DNA of 64,000 nucleotides from CBDCFV01 sp965216425 (GCA_965216425.1 CBDCFV010000006.1:682001-746000), one strand, 5' to 3'; positions 51,976 through 60,639 are shown, counted from the stretch's first letter. Notes: generated from the sequence alone by a model not told the origin. Made by a program: numbers and translations.

Positions 51976-53289
51976 CTAGTCCGCCGGATAGGTGACCAGT
52001 CCGTGTTCAGCAAGGTCCAGCCCTTCCATCTCTTCCTCCTCCGTCACCCTCACTCCCATCGTCGCTTTCAGGACTGCAAACAGCGCAAAGCCTGTGACCA
52101 GGGCCCATGCCAATACCACGCCCATGCTGATCAACTGTGATACTATCTGCGCCCCGTTGCCTCCGATCAAGCCTGTCACTCCGTTGTTGCCGTTGGCGAA
52201 TATTCCCACCGCTAATATCCCCCAGAGTCCGGTGGTGCCATGCACTGAAATCGCGCCGACCGGGTCGTCGATTTTTAGCACGTTTTCGATGAACGCTACG
52301 GAGGCCATCATGATCGGCGCGGCTATGGCGCCTATAACCACGGCGGACCACGGTTCGACGAAAGCCACCGGGGCCGTAATGCCCACCAGACCGGCCAGGG
52401 CGCCGTTACAGGCGATCAATATGTCCGTGCGGCCCGTCCGCACCAATTGAATGTAAAGGGCGACTACTGCACCGGTTGCACCCGCGAGCAGCGTGTTCAC
52501 CGCGTTGAGGCCGATGGAGTCGCCGGTATTAATGTTGAACCCGAACCAGCCAAAGAACAGGATGAACGTCCCTATGACTACGTATGGGATGCTATGCCCA
52601 GACAATACGTTCGCCGAACCGTCGGCATTGAACTTGCCTTTGCGGGCCCCCACGACTACCGCTCCCGCAAGGGCTATGAAGCCGCCCACTGCGTGAACCA
52701 CACCCGAACCGGCGTAGTCCGCAGCGGCCGGAAGTCCAATGACTTCGAGATTGCCCAGCCATCCACCACCCCATACCCAGTGACCGTACAGGGGATAGAT
52801 TATTGCCCCTATGATGAAGCTGTAGGCCAAGTAGGCCTGGGTTTTGGTCCGCTCGGCCACTGCGCCCGCCACGATAGTAGCGGCGGTGCCGGCAAAAACC
52901 ATCTGGAACACCCAGTCAACGTAGGTCTGCCCATCGGCCGCTTCCGTCAGGATGAAGTTGGTGGTTCCAGCAATTCCCAGGGCCGAGGTACCCCACATGA
53001 GGGCGAAGCCGAAGGCCCAGAACGACAGGGACGCGATGGCAAAGTCCATGAAACTCTTCGTCATATAGTTGGTCGTGTTTTTGGACCTTATCAACCCGGC
53101 GCCCAAAAAGGCGAATCCCGCCTGCATAAAGAACACCAGGAAAGCCCCAAGCATCCAAATAACATTGGAGCCCTGGTTTAATTTTTCCGCATCCGAGGTA
53201 ATCTCCTGGGCAAAGGCCACGTTGTACCCCGTTAAAATCCCCGCTGCCAGCAGACCCACCATGGCGATAATCAATACCCGGCGCATCAT
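51976..53289 (-). CDS. amtB: Ammonium transporter AmtB
   Basis: A channel-like ammonium transporter of 437 residues. It has a cleavable signal sequence (MMRRVLIIAMVGLLAAGILT then a cut near AFAQ) and eleven membrane helices. Twin-His pore residues lie in GVVHAVGGFIALAG and ISVHGTTGLWGILAVG. Other Amt hallmarks are FFMQAGFAFLGAGLIRSKNT and FGWFGFNINTGDS. The open frame reaches 53481; the double ATG at 53289/53286 follows AGAGGTG and begins the signal peptide. No glnK/PII gene is adjacent, unlike the common glnK-amtB pairing. Confidence 0.95.
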   Translation of the reverse strand: MMRRVLIIAMVGLLAAGILTGYNVAFAQEITSDAEKLNQGSNVIWMLGAFLVFFMQAGFAFLGAGLIRSKNTTNYMTKSFMDFAIASLSFWAFGFALMWGTSALGIAGTTNFILTEAADGQTYVDWVFQMVFAGTAATIVAGAVAERTKTQAYLAYSFIIGAIIYPLYGHWVWGGGWLGNLEVIGLPAAADYAGSGVVHAVGGFIALAGAVVVGARKGKFNADGSANVLSGHSIPYVVIGTFILFFGWFGFNINTGDSIGLNAVNTLLAGATGAVVALYIQLVRTGRTDILIACNGALAGLVGITAPVAFVEPWSAVVIGAIAAPIMMASVAFIENVLKIDDPVGAISVHGTTGLWGILAVGIFANGNNGVTGLIGGNGAQIVSQLISMGVVLAWALVTGFALFAVLKATMGVRVTEEEEMEGLDLAEHGLVTYPAD

Positions 53290-53334
53290 TTCACACCTCT
53301 CGAGGGAGAATTTGCCCCACTCTATGGCAGACCT

Positions 53335-53403
53335 GTTACGCCGGTATTGCCGATTTGTTACGTTGCAATTGCGAGTTTGTGACAGGAATATTAACGCCGT
53401 GAC
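53335..53403. promoter_or_regulatory. Array of GTnAC motifs upstream of amtB
   Basis: GTTAC at 53335, GTTAC at 53357 and GTGAC at 53379 are spaced exactly 22 bp apart; a fourth GTGAC follows at 53399. The first two units share GTTAC-N6-ATTGC-N6. The spacing is like the a-box/b-box layout of OmpR-family GlnR sites in actinobacteria. It lies 46 bp upstream of the amtB start in the divergent amtB/dsrE gap. Confidence 0.5.
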
Positions 53404-53474
53404 GCGGTTCCGTTGGGAGTCTACATGTCCAGGACAAAGCGTAGACAGTGTGATACCAGACCGTAAATCTTCTG

Positions 53475-53503
53475 TTGACACGCGATTGCCTCAACGTTAG
53501 CAT
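53475..53503 (+). promoter_or_regulatory. Promoter for the dsrE-like operon
   Basis: TTGACA (53475-53480), 17-bp spacer, TAGCAT (53498-53503). The first dsrE-like start is about 100 bp downstream. Confidence 0.5.
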
Positions 53504-53605
53504 TGGCCCCAAGTCGATCTCATCAAAACCTTGGCTCATGGCAACCGTCGAGGGATCACAGCGACGCTGCATTGGCCGCCCGACGCGGTTATCAGGAGGT
53601 AAAAA

Positions 53606-53941
53606 TTGGCCGCTTACTTATTGATAGAGTCCCGGGACCCATTCGAATATGCCGACACAACCTACATGTACGACCTCGCCGGCAGCTTGGCGGAACGCGG
53701 GAACAACGTCACCCTGTTCCTCATTCAAAACGGCGTGTTCTGTGCCCGGAAAAATGTTAAAGACAACCCGGTTACAACCCTGCACAGCAGTGCCCCTTCG
53801 GTGACCGTACAGGCCGACGATTTCTCCTTGAGGGAAAGGGGGATTCCCACCGGAAACCTTGAAGCGGGTGTATCGGTGTCCAACGTTGACAACCTGGTCG
53901 ACAGATTGGTGGACAGTAACACCAAAATCGTCTGGCATTAA
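53606..53941 (+). CDS. DsrE-family protein 1
   Basis: A 111-residue alpha/beta protein resembling the DsrE/TusD fold: AAYLLIESRDPFEYADTTYM, AGSLAERGNNVTLFLIQNGV and a lone Cys in FCARKN. It starts at TTG with AGGAGG 7 bp upstream. First of three related small genes (gaps of 29 and 9 bp). DsrE-family proteins carry sulfur as a Cys persulfide. The single Cys sits close to where the TusD/DsrE active Cys would lie, but this needs alignment. Confidence 0.75.
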   Translation: MAAYLLIESRDPFEYADTTYMYDLAGSLAERGNNVTLFLIQNGVFCARKNVKDNPVTTLHSSAPSVTVQADDFSLRERGIPTGNLEAGVSVSNVDNLVDRLVDSNTKIVWH

Positions 53942-53970
53942 GCCCAACAGCAAACTTTAAGGAGATCATT

Positions 53971-54360
53971 GTGGCAAAGCTAACGATCGCATTGATGGAC
54001 TCACCTTACGAATCAGGCACCACAACCACGGCCATGCGCATCGTCGACGCGGCAGTCAAGAAGGGCCACAGCGTCAACGTCTTCGCTTACGAGGGTGCGG
54101 TAAGCCTGACCATAAAGGACCAGGCCCCGCATCCCAACCCGGTCAAGGGTACCTCGGTCGAGGAACAGGACCATCCCACCACCGCCAACTTTGTCGCAGG
54201 GCTGTTGGCCACCGGCAAAGTGGACTGGATCAACTGCGGCATGTGCGTAGATGAACGGGGCGCGGGGAACTGGATCGACGGCGCAAGGCGCGGGGGGCCG
54301 CCCGACTTGGTCAACTGGTCTAACGAAAGCGACAACACCCTGATTATGGGTACGAGATAG
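53971..54360 (+). CDS. DsrE-family sulfur-carrier protein 2
   Basis: A 129-residue DsrE/TusD-like protein. It opens with LTIALMDSPYESGTTTTAMR and contains GHSVNVFAYEGAV. The likely active-site segment is WINCGMCVDERGAGNW, with two Cys three residues apart at the position of the DsrE active-site cysteine. GTG start with AAGGAG about 9 bp upstream. Best candidate in the trio for a sulfurtransferase subunit. Confidence 0.82.
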   Translation: MAKLTIALMDSPYESGTTTTAMRIVDAAVKKGHSVNVFAYEGAVSLTIKDQAPHPNPVKGTSVEEQDHPTTANFVAGLLATGKVDWINCGMCVDERGAGNWIDGARRGGPPDLVNWSNESDNTLIMGTR

Positions 54361-54369
54361 GAGGCCGCC

Positions 54370-54753
54370 GTGGCTAAGATTTTGTCCATTGTAGAACGCG
54401 CTTATCACGGGACCATTGAAGAGCAGGATGACACCATCCTGTGGGTCAGTCACATGTTCAAAAACGCCGGGGCCGATATCTCCATCCTCCTTCGGGGGAA
54501 TGCGGTGAACTATGCTGTCATGGGGCAGGACGCCAGCGGCCTCACCTTTGGCTCCGTCGCCTTGGACGTGCCACCGACGCTGGACCAGGATATCGTCAAC
54601 CTCATCTCCGCCGACGTGCCGACCTACGCGGTAAAAGAGGACCTGGAGGACCGCGGCATTGGTCAGGACGAATTGGCAGACGGATTGAAGGTGATCAGCC
54701 GGAACGAGATCGCGGACTTGTACGATTCGCACGACTCCATTTGGCACTGGTAG
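54370..54753 (+). CDS. DsrE/DsrF-family protein 3
   Basis: A 127-residue protein of the same fold: KILSIVERAYHGTIEEQDDT, MFKNAGADISILLRGNAVNY. It has no cysteine, so it cannot carry persulfide itself and may be structural, like a TusB/DsrH or TusC/DsrF subunit in a heterohexamer. GTG start with GGAGG about 8 bp upstream (ATAGGAGGCCGCCGTGG). Last gene of the operon; a hairpin lies about 210 bp downstream. Confidence 0.75.
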   Translation: MAKILSIVERAYHGTIEEQDDTILWVSHMFKNAGADISILLRGNAVNYAVMGQDASGLTFGSVALDVPPTLDQDIVNLISADVPTYAVKEDLEDRGIGQDELADGLKVISRNEIADLYDSHDSIWHW

Positions 54754-55069
54754 CGGACGTGGCTTAACTAACGCTGATGTATGGCGGGGCCTTTTATGTG
54801 TGTCGGTAATCTCCTCATTCCCATTAATAAGAGAGCACGGCCACGTAGTCAAAAAGTCCTGCGGTCCATGACCCCCTACGGATGCGAAGCTTCTATAGCC
54901 AACGGTCTTCGTATACGTGTGCTCTTGTAAAATCACCAACCTTGTTCGTAATATGCAGCCGGTGAGGCTAATCAGCCTCATCGAGTTTTGCATTTTGTCC
55001 AACAGTCCATTATCATCGTACTTGCCAATACACAAAAGGTCTTTGGGATAGGAACCTCAAGAGGCTGGA
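54754..55069 (+). other. Intergenic region before ftsH with hairpin and candidate promoter
   Basis: About 316 bp with no gene. TGAGGCT / AGCCTCA (54963-54969 and 54974-54980) form a hairpin followed by T-rich sequence, a possible terminator for the dsrE operon. TTTGCA (54987-54992), 18 bp, TATCAT (55011-55016) is a candidate ftsH promoter. Confidence 0.4.
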
Positions 55070-57049
55070 ATGGGAAGCAACCGATGGCTGAGAAATAGCT
55101 TCGTTTACCTGCTGGTCATCATCGGCGTGATCGTGATCTTCTATACCCTGTTACCTGGTATAGGGGGCGGCAACGAGCTGCCTATAACGACCGTTATATC
55201 GATGGCCAAAAACAACGAGATCCGGGAGATCATCGCCGACGGCAAAAAGCTTACTGTTGTCCCCGAACCTGGCAGCAGGGTCGGGAATGACCGGTTTACC
55301 AGCCGCGTCGGCACTAACACTGAGGTGATGACCCTCTTAGTGGAAAGCGGCGTCGCAATTGGCCCACCCAGCGGGGTCACGGTGAATTACAAGGGTGGAG
55401 GCGGACTCGGCAGCGTCTTTGGACTCTTGATCAACTTCCTTCCGCTGATATTCTTCGGCGGCCTCATCCTGTTTATGATGCGGCAAGCCCAAGGAAGCAA
55501 TAATCAGACCCTCAGTTTCGGGCGCAGCAGAGCGCGCATGGTGCCCTTCAACCGCCCCACGGTAACCTTCACAGATGTTGCGGGCGTGGACGAGGCCAAA
55601 GCCGAACTGGAGGAGGTCGTGGAGTTCCTCAAGTTCCCGGAACGGTTCCTTTCCTTGGGAGCCAGGATCCCCAAGGGAGTGCTTCTGGTAGGCCAACCGG
55701 GAACTGGAAAGACCTTGCTGGCCCGGGCGGTAGCCGGAGAAGCCGGGGTGCCGTTCTTTCACATCAGCGGCAGCGAATTCGTTGAGATGTTCGTTGGCGT
55801 GGGCGCCGCCAGGGTCAGGGACCTCTTCGACCAAGCCAAGCGGAATTCCCCTTGTATCGTGTTCGTCGACGAAATCGACGCAGTGGGACGTCACCGGGGA
55901 GCGGGCTTGGGCGGCGGCCACGACGAGCGCGAGCAGACCCTGAACCAGATCCTGGTGGAAATGGATGGGTTCGAGACCAACAACAACATCATAGTGCTAG
56001 CCGCCACCAACAGGCCGGATATTCTGGACCCGGCTTTGCTCCGGCCGGGGCGCTTCGACCGGCGGGTAACCCTGGACCTGCCCGACATCAAGGGCCGAAC
56101 GGCTATCTTGAAGGTCCATGCCGCCGGCAAACCGCTGGCGCCGGAGATCTCTATGGAAAGCCTGGCCAAGGAAACCCCCGGATTCAGCGGGGCCGACCTT
56201 GCCAACTTGGTGAACGAGGCGGCGATCCTGACCGCCAGGGCAAACAAGAAGACTATCTACATGACCGAGTTCGAAGAAGCAGTGGAACGGATAATCGCCG
56301 GGCCTGAACGCAAGAGCAGGGTCATAAGTTCGCGGGAAAAGGAAATGACCGCCTATCACGAGGCAGGTCACGCCTTGGTAGCCCACATCCTGCCCCATGC
56401 CGACCGGGTCCATAAAATCTCCATAGTGTCACGGGGCAACATGGGAGGGCACACGTCGTTGTTGCCCGACGAAGACCGTTACCTCTGGACCAAGAACCAG
56501 TTCAGCGACATGCTCTCCGTAACTATGGGCGGCCGCGTAGCTGAAGAGTTGATTTTCGATGAGGTCACCACGGGCGCCAGCAACGACTTGGAGCGCGCAA
56601 CCAAGGTGGCTCTCAGCATGATCAAGCGGTACGGCATGAGCTCCTCCCTGGGGCCTCGTACTTTTGGCAAGGTGCAGGAACTGGTGTTCCTGGGGCGGGA
56701 GATCAGCGAGGAACGAGACTATGGAGACAAGGTCGCCGAGGAAATCGACGACGAAGTCAAGGTGCTCATCAACGAGGCCTACCGGGTTGCCCAGGAACTG
56801 CTGGTCACCAACAAGCCCAAGCTGGTGCAGCTTTCGGAGTACCTGATTGAACACGAGACCGTCAACGCCAAGACCCTTGCCTGGCTGATCGACGACGGGG
56901 GGATCGGGGAAGGCCCGGAAACACCGGCCATCCTGCCCGACGCTCCCCCGTACTCACCTGCGCCGCCGCAAGCCCCCATAGGCCAGCCTGCGCCGACGCT
57001 TTCCAGCAACAGCGCACCGTTGCCAGCCTCGGGCGACTCCGACGATTGA
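55070..57049 (+). CDS. ftsH: ATP-dependent zinc metalloprotease FtsH
   Basis: Membrane-anchored AAA+ protease that degrades misfolded membrane and regulatory proteins. Two membrane helices (about 9-27 and 118-137) flank a periplasmic domain. Walker A is VGQPGTGKTLLARAVAGEAG, Walker B is CIVFVDEIDAVGRHRG. The second region of homology is ATNRPDILDPALLRPGRFDR and the zinc site is TAYHEAGHALVAH. The Pro-rich C-terminal tail (about 620-659) is poorly conserved. 659 residues. Its known modulators HflK and HflC are encoded 0.9 kb downstream. Confidence 0.96.
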   Translation: MGSNRWLRNSFVYLLVIIGVIVIFYTLLPGIGGGNELPITTVISMAKNNEIREIIADGKKLTVVPEPGSRVGNDRFTSRVGTNTEVMTLLVESGVAIGPPSGVTVNYKGGGGLGSVFGLLINFLPLIFFGGLILFMMRQAQGSNNQTLSFGRSRARMVPFNRPTVTFTDVAGVDEAKAELEEVVEFLKFPERFLSLGARIPKGVLLVGQPGTGKTLLARAVAGEAGVPFFHISGSEFVEMFVGVGAARVRDLFDQAKRNSPCIVFVDEIDAVGRHRGAGLGGGHDEREQTLNQILVEMDGFETNNNIIVLAATNRPDILDPALLRPGRFDRRVTLDLPDIKGRTAILKVHAAGKPLAPEISMESLAKETPGFSGADLANLVNEAAILTARANKKTIYMTEFEEAVERIIAGPERKSRVISSREKEMTAYHEAGHALVAHILPHADRVHKISIVSRGNMGGHTSLLPDEDRYLWTKNQFSDMLSVTMGGRVAEELIFDEVTTGASNDLERATKVALSMIKRYGMSSSLGPRTFGKVQELVFLGREISEERDYGDKVAEEIDDEVKVLINEAYRVAQELLVTNKPKLVQLSEYLIEHETVNAKTLAWLIDDGGIGEGPETPAILPDAPPYSPAPPQAPIGQPAPTLSSNSAPLPASGDSDD

Positions 57050-57080
57050 CCCTGACTTACCTCAGACAATCGGTATCGTG

Positions 57081-57119
57081 GAAGGCGCGAATTCCTGCTT
57101 ACGCAGAGTTCGCGCCTTC
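57081..57119. terminator. Terminator hairpin after ftsH
   Basis: A perfect 11-bp stem GAAGGCGCGAA (57081-57091) with TTCGCGCCTTC (57109-57119), followed by TTCTGCCT. It overlaps the last codons of the convergent small gene. Confidence 0.65.
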
Positions 57120-57368
57120 TTCTGCCTCGATGGGCAACTCCCGGTAGTAGATACCCCAGTCCTGCATCAGTTCCTTTACCGACGGCTGCTTCAACGCGAT
57201 TAGCTCGCGGAAAAACCCGGCCAATGCGTGGGCGGGCATCATCTCTTGTGAGCACACCCAACTCCGCTGGGCCGGGACCACGTAGATTAATCCGCTCTGA
57301 TGTTCGCACGTCGCTTGGATCCTGGTCATCCCGTCACTTGGTGTCACAGTCAGTCCGGTTTCAGCCAT
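57099..57368 (-). CDS. Hypothetical protein
   Basis: An 89-residue soluble protein, from the ATG at 57368 (MAETGLTVTPSDGMTRIQAT). It contains SGLIYVVPAQRSWVCSQEMM and FFRELIALKQPSVKELMQDW. No family recognised. Orientation convergent with ftsH, stop inside the shared terminator. The frame is open further upstream, but that part is AT-rich intergenic DNA. Confidence 0.5.
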   Translation of the reverse strand: MAETGLTVTPSDGMTRIQATCEHQSGLIYVVPAQRSWVCSQEMMPAHALAGFFRELIALKQPSVKELMQDWGIYYRELPIEAEEGANSA

Positions 57369-57626
57369 TGGTACAAACCTCCGCCGCCTATGGATATTCA
57401 TGGGTATCGGCATACCCGGTACGCCCCGGTACTCCATTGAATGGCCTACCGCCAAGCGCTTGCAACGAATTTCGCCAATGATTATAACTCGAATGAAAAT
57501 TACACAAATCATCAAATCAAACGAATCATGGTTCAGGACAATGTCGATTGACCTTAAGCGGTTTACAGGGCAATCGTGTTATAAAGTTTGGCGGCCCATT
57601 TAATCCCCCGTCTTCACGGGAGCAGG

Positions 57627-57720
57627 CGTCATTCCCATGAAAACGGGAATCCATAGTTGTTGGAAAGGGTACATTTGCCCATGGGAGACAGTGTGGATTC
57701 CCGCCTTCTCGGGAATGACG
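57627..57720. repeat. Degenerate GTCATTCCC inverted repeat
   Basis: CGTCATTCCC (57627-57636) pairs with GGGAATGACG (57711-57720). Inside are ACGGGAATCCATAG and GTGGATTCCCGCC, related to the copy A-D family but lacking the outer AGGGCC ends. The rest of 57369-57905 shows no gene. Confidence 0.65.
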
Positions 57721-57905
57721 GAAGGTTTTACGGCGGATTTGGCCTGTCTGGTGCACTGATAGTTAAAATGCGCTTGCCCTGAAGCGGTCTATGAGTGGGC
57801 GGGCTACTGACCCTGAAAAATGGTAGAATCAACTTTGGTGCGTTTTCTTGGCACAGCTCGATTATGCGCCGCACTCAATCAACCACGAGGTAAGGACACT
57901 CTGCT

Positions 57906-59633
57906 ATGTACCCACCAGGAGGACCCAGGCAACCGGAAGTAGACTTTGACCAGATCATCGGAGGGTTCAGGAACACCCTCGGCAGAATCGCCGGCCGGTT
58001 AGGCGGCGGCGGTGTTGGCGGGATTATTGTCCTGGGCATCGGCCTGATAGTGGTCATCTGGATAGCCACTGGCATATACCGGCTTGGCCCCGGTGAACAA
58101 TCGGCCCAACGCCGCTTTGGCGCAATCTGTGGAGAGATTTTCGGGCCATGCTCCGATGTCTCCGGCGTAGTTACGCAAACGGGACTTCATTGGTGGTGGC
58201 CCACCCCCATCGGTAAGAAAGACAGGGTGAAAGTAACGGAAACCCGGCGCATGGAGTTAGGCTTCCGCACCGGTTCTGCCGAAGGCGTCGCCGTGGAAGG
58301 CCTCATGATCAGCGGCGACCTCAACATCGTCGACGTGCAGATGGTGGTGCAATACGACATCAAAGACCTGGCCGGTTTCCTGTTCCAGGTGGACGACCCC
58401 GGTGAGGTTGACCGGGAGATACTGGCCGGTCAACCTGACGGCCGTACATTAAAAGATGCTGCGGAAGCCGCCATCAGGCTTGTAGTGGGGAAACGTACCA
58501 TTGAGGACGTACTGACGGAACAACGGACCGAAGTGGAATCCGAAGCCAAGGAACGTCTACAAGGGGTCCTCGACAGTTACGGCGCCGGCATCAACATCCT
58601 CAGCGTGCAGTTGCTGAAGACCCAAGCACCCGAAGAGGTCTTCGAAGCTTTCGAAGACGTGCTGCGCGCCCGCCAGGAAAAAGAGACCCGCATAAACGAG
58701 GCTCGTACTTACGAAAACAGCATCATCCCAAGGGCGCAGGGTGATGCGGAGAGAATCAAGCGGGAAGCGGAAGCCTTCCAGCAAGCCCGCGTTGCTCGCG
58801 CACAAGGTGAGGCCGGCCGTTTCATTTCCGTGCTCCAAGCATTCCGTGACAATTCCATTCAGTTGCGCCACGAGCTACAGGACACCAATAACGCCGACAG
58901 TGACGGCGAACCCTCTACCGGAATAGGCTTGGCCGACGTCATAGTGATAGGCGGCGAGCAGACCCCCGAGGGCGGGTTCGACATCCTCGTGGACTCATTG
59001 GCGGTGATCGGAACCGACCTTGACAATCCCTCAAGCTGCGTGTTTTCCGACCCCGCGCTAAAGGCAGCCGGACAAGGCGCAACCAAATGCGCTTTTAGCG
59101 TTACCTTCGAGGCCCGGATCGGGGACCCGGTGACCGGCGAGCGGTTCTCCATTGCCTACTTGGGGAACGAAGATGTAGTCCTGCCGGCGCTGGTTGGGTC
59201 CGGTCCTTTTGAAGTCAGGCTTGGCAACATCGTTCTGGATACTGACAATGGAGACGGAGACGACGACATGTTCACCGGTGTCACCGCCTCCGACATTGCG
59301 GTGGTCGCAGGACCCGACGGCGGCAACGCCCCCGGTGTTGACATGAGCGTTTCCGGGTTCGATCAACGCACCAACATCGTAACCTTCGACGTGCAGCAAG
59401 GCGAATCATTGACACCCGGTGACGTGTTCACCGTCCGGTACTTGAACCAGGAAGACCTTACTATACCGGCGACGAGTGAGGTAACTCAGCAACGGCTCTA
59501 CTTGGAGGCGATCGAGGGAATACTTCCCAACGTCAACAAGATAATCGTCTCCCCCGACGCGCAATCCGTATTGCTCTTGGGAGGCAGGGGTGAAGTGACC
59601 CCGGTGCCGCTGGGTCCCAGGCCCTCTCCCTAA
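57906..59633 (+). CDS. hflK: HflK-like SPFH/band 7 protein with a large inserted domain
   Basis: HflK and HflC form a membrane cage that modulates FtsH. N-terminal Gly-rich segment, one membrane helix (about 38-60), SPFH domain (YRLGPGEQSAQRRFGAICGE, FLFQVDDPGEVDREILAG) and coiled coil with EAFEDVLRARQEKETRINEA and YENSIIPRAQGDAERIKREA. The C-terminal family motif EVTQQRLYLEAIEGILPNVN follows, but about 200 residues (325-524) intervene, where normal HflK has a few. The insert is Gly/Asp-rich and beta-like, with two related blocks (RFSIAYLGNEDVVLPAL and VFTVRYLNQEDLTIPAT). 575 residues against about 350-420 usual. 30 bp before hflC. Confidence 0.88.
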   Translation: MYPPGGPRQPEVDFDQIIGGFRNTLGRIAGRLGGGGVGGIIVLGIGLIVVIWIATGIYRLGPGEQSAQRRFGAICGEIFGPCSDVSGVVTQTGLHWWWPTPIGKKDRVKVTETRRMELGFRTGSAEGVAVEGLMISGDLNIVDVQMVVQYDIKDLAGFLFQVDDPGEVDREILAGQPDGRTLKDAAEAAIRLVVGKRTIEDVLTEQRTEVESEAKERLQGVLDSYGAGINILSVQLLKTQAPEEVFEAFEDVLRARQEKETRINEARTYENSIIPRAQGDAERIKREAEAFQQARVARAQGEAGRFISVLQAFRDNSIQLRHELQDTNNADSDGEPSTGIGLADVIVIGGEQTPEGGFDILVDSLAVIGTDLDNPSSCVFSDPALKAAGQGATKCAFSVTFEARIGDPVTGERFSIAYLGNEDVVLPALVGSGPFEVRLGNIVLDTDNGDGDDDMFTGVTASDIAVVAGPDGGNAPGVDMSVSGFDQRTNIVTFDVQQGESLTPGDVFTVRYLNQEDLTIPATSEVTQQRLYLEAIEGILPNVNKIIVSPDAQSVLLLGGRGEVTPVPLGPRPSP

Positions 59634-59663
59634 ACTTATCTATACCAGCGCAGGAGTCCTGAC

Positions 59664-60623
59664 ATGAGAAACTTGGTCATCCTCGGTATCGTGGTGATAG
59701 TCGCGCTTATCGTTTTTTCGCAGGCGCTATACGTGGTTGACATCACCGAACAGGTACTGGTCACCCGGTTCGGCGACCCCAGGACCGTGGCGACGGCTCC
59801 CGGCTTATACCTTAAAGCACCCGTTGCCGACACCGTCCTCAGGTTCGATCGGCGCGTGCTGCGAATTGACGCCCAGCCCGTATCCATGCCCGACATCGAC
59901 AAACAGAACCTGACAATCGACTCTTACGCACGTTACAAGATCGTTGACCCCCTGAAGTTCTTCAAGACCCTCCAGAACGAGAACACAGCGGCGACAAGGA
60001 TTGGCGACGTTGTTACTTCCAGCCTGCGTGACGAAATCGCGGTGAGACAAAGAACCGAGATTATTGGGGCAAAGCCGTTGTTGGACCCGGTCAGCGGGGA
60101 ACAGTTGACCGATGAAGAGGGACTGCCCCTTATCGAACCCACGGAGTCCCGGACCGAGCTATTGAAGATAGTCTTTGACGCCGTTCAGAAACGGGTCGGG
60201 GAAGGCGAATTCGGAATCCAGATAATCGACGTCCGGTTGAAACGGGCGGACTTCTCCGATCGAGTGCAAGAGACCATATTCAACCGTATGAGAGCCGAGC
60301 GTAACAAAATCGCGACAAGGCTGCGTTCAGAGGGCGATGAACAAGACCTGAGGATCCGCGCCGAAGCCAACAAGAATCGGGAGATTATCCTGGCGACAGC
60401 CGAGCAGGAGAGCAACGAAATCCGGGGCCGCGGCGAAGCTGAAGCCATCGGCATCCTGGCCGACGCTCTTAACCGGGACCCGGAGTTCTTTGCCTTCCGG
60501 CGTACCCTGGAGGCGTACCCGAAGTTCCTGAACCAGCAGACTACCGTCGTCCTATCCTCGGACGCGGATATTTTCAAGTACCTGCAGGAGCCTCCGGGAC
60601 AACTAGACTTGGCCAGGGAATAG
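59664..60623 (+). CDS. hflC: HflC-like SPFH/band 7 protein
   Basis: A 319-residue partner of HflK. An N-terminal membrane helix (about 4-22) is followed by the SPFH domain: VVDITEQVLVTRFGDPRTVA, APGLYLKAPVADTVLRFDRR, DKQNLTIDSYARYKIVDPLK. The coiled coil includes VQETIFNRMRAERNKIATRL and EGDEQDLRIRAEANKNREII. The C-terminus has PEFFAFRRTLEAYPKFL and ends near SSDADIFKYL. All HflC hallmarks are present and there is no insertion like that of the HflK partner. Confidence 0.93.
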   Translation: MRNLVILGIVVIVALIVFSQALYVVDITEQVLVTRFGDPRTVATAPGLYLKAPVADTVLRFDRRVLRIDAQPVSMPDIDKQNLTIDSYARYKIVDPLKFFKTLQNENTAATRIGDVVTSSLRDEIAVRQRTEIIGAKPLLDPVSGEQLTDEEGLPLIEPTESRTELLKIVFDAVQKRVGEGEFGIQIIDVRLKRADFSDRVQETIFNRMRAERNKIATRLRSEGDEQDLRIRAEANKNREIILATAEQESNEIRGRGEAEAIGILADALNRDPEFFAFRRTLEAYPKFLNQQTTVVLSSDADIFKYLQEPPGQLDLARE

Positions 60624-60639
60624 CGGGCTAACGCCCGCT
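60622..60639. terminator. Bidirectional hairpin at the hflC/aldolase junction
   Basis: AGCGGGC / GCCCGCT (7-bp perfect stem, TAAC loop) overlaps the stop codons of both convergent genes. Confidence 0.5.

Noticed and set aside
54013..55035. A 340-codon minus-strand frame over the DsrE-like genes
   Set aside because: The three DsrE-family frames have family motifs and ribosome binding sites; this one has neither.
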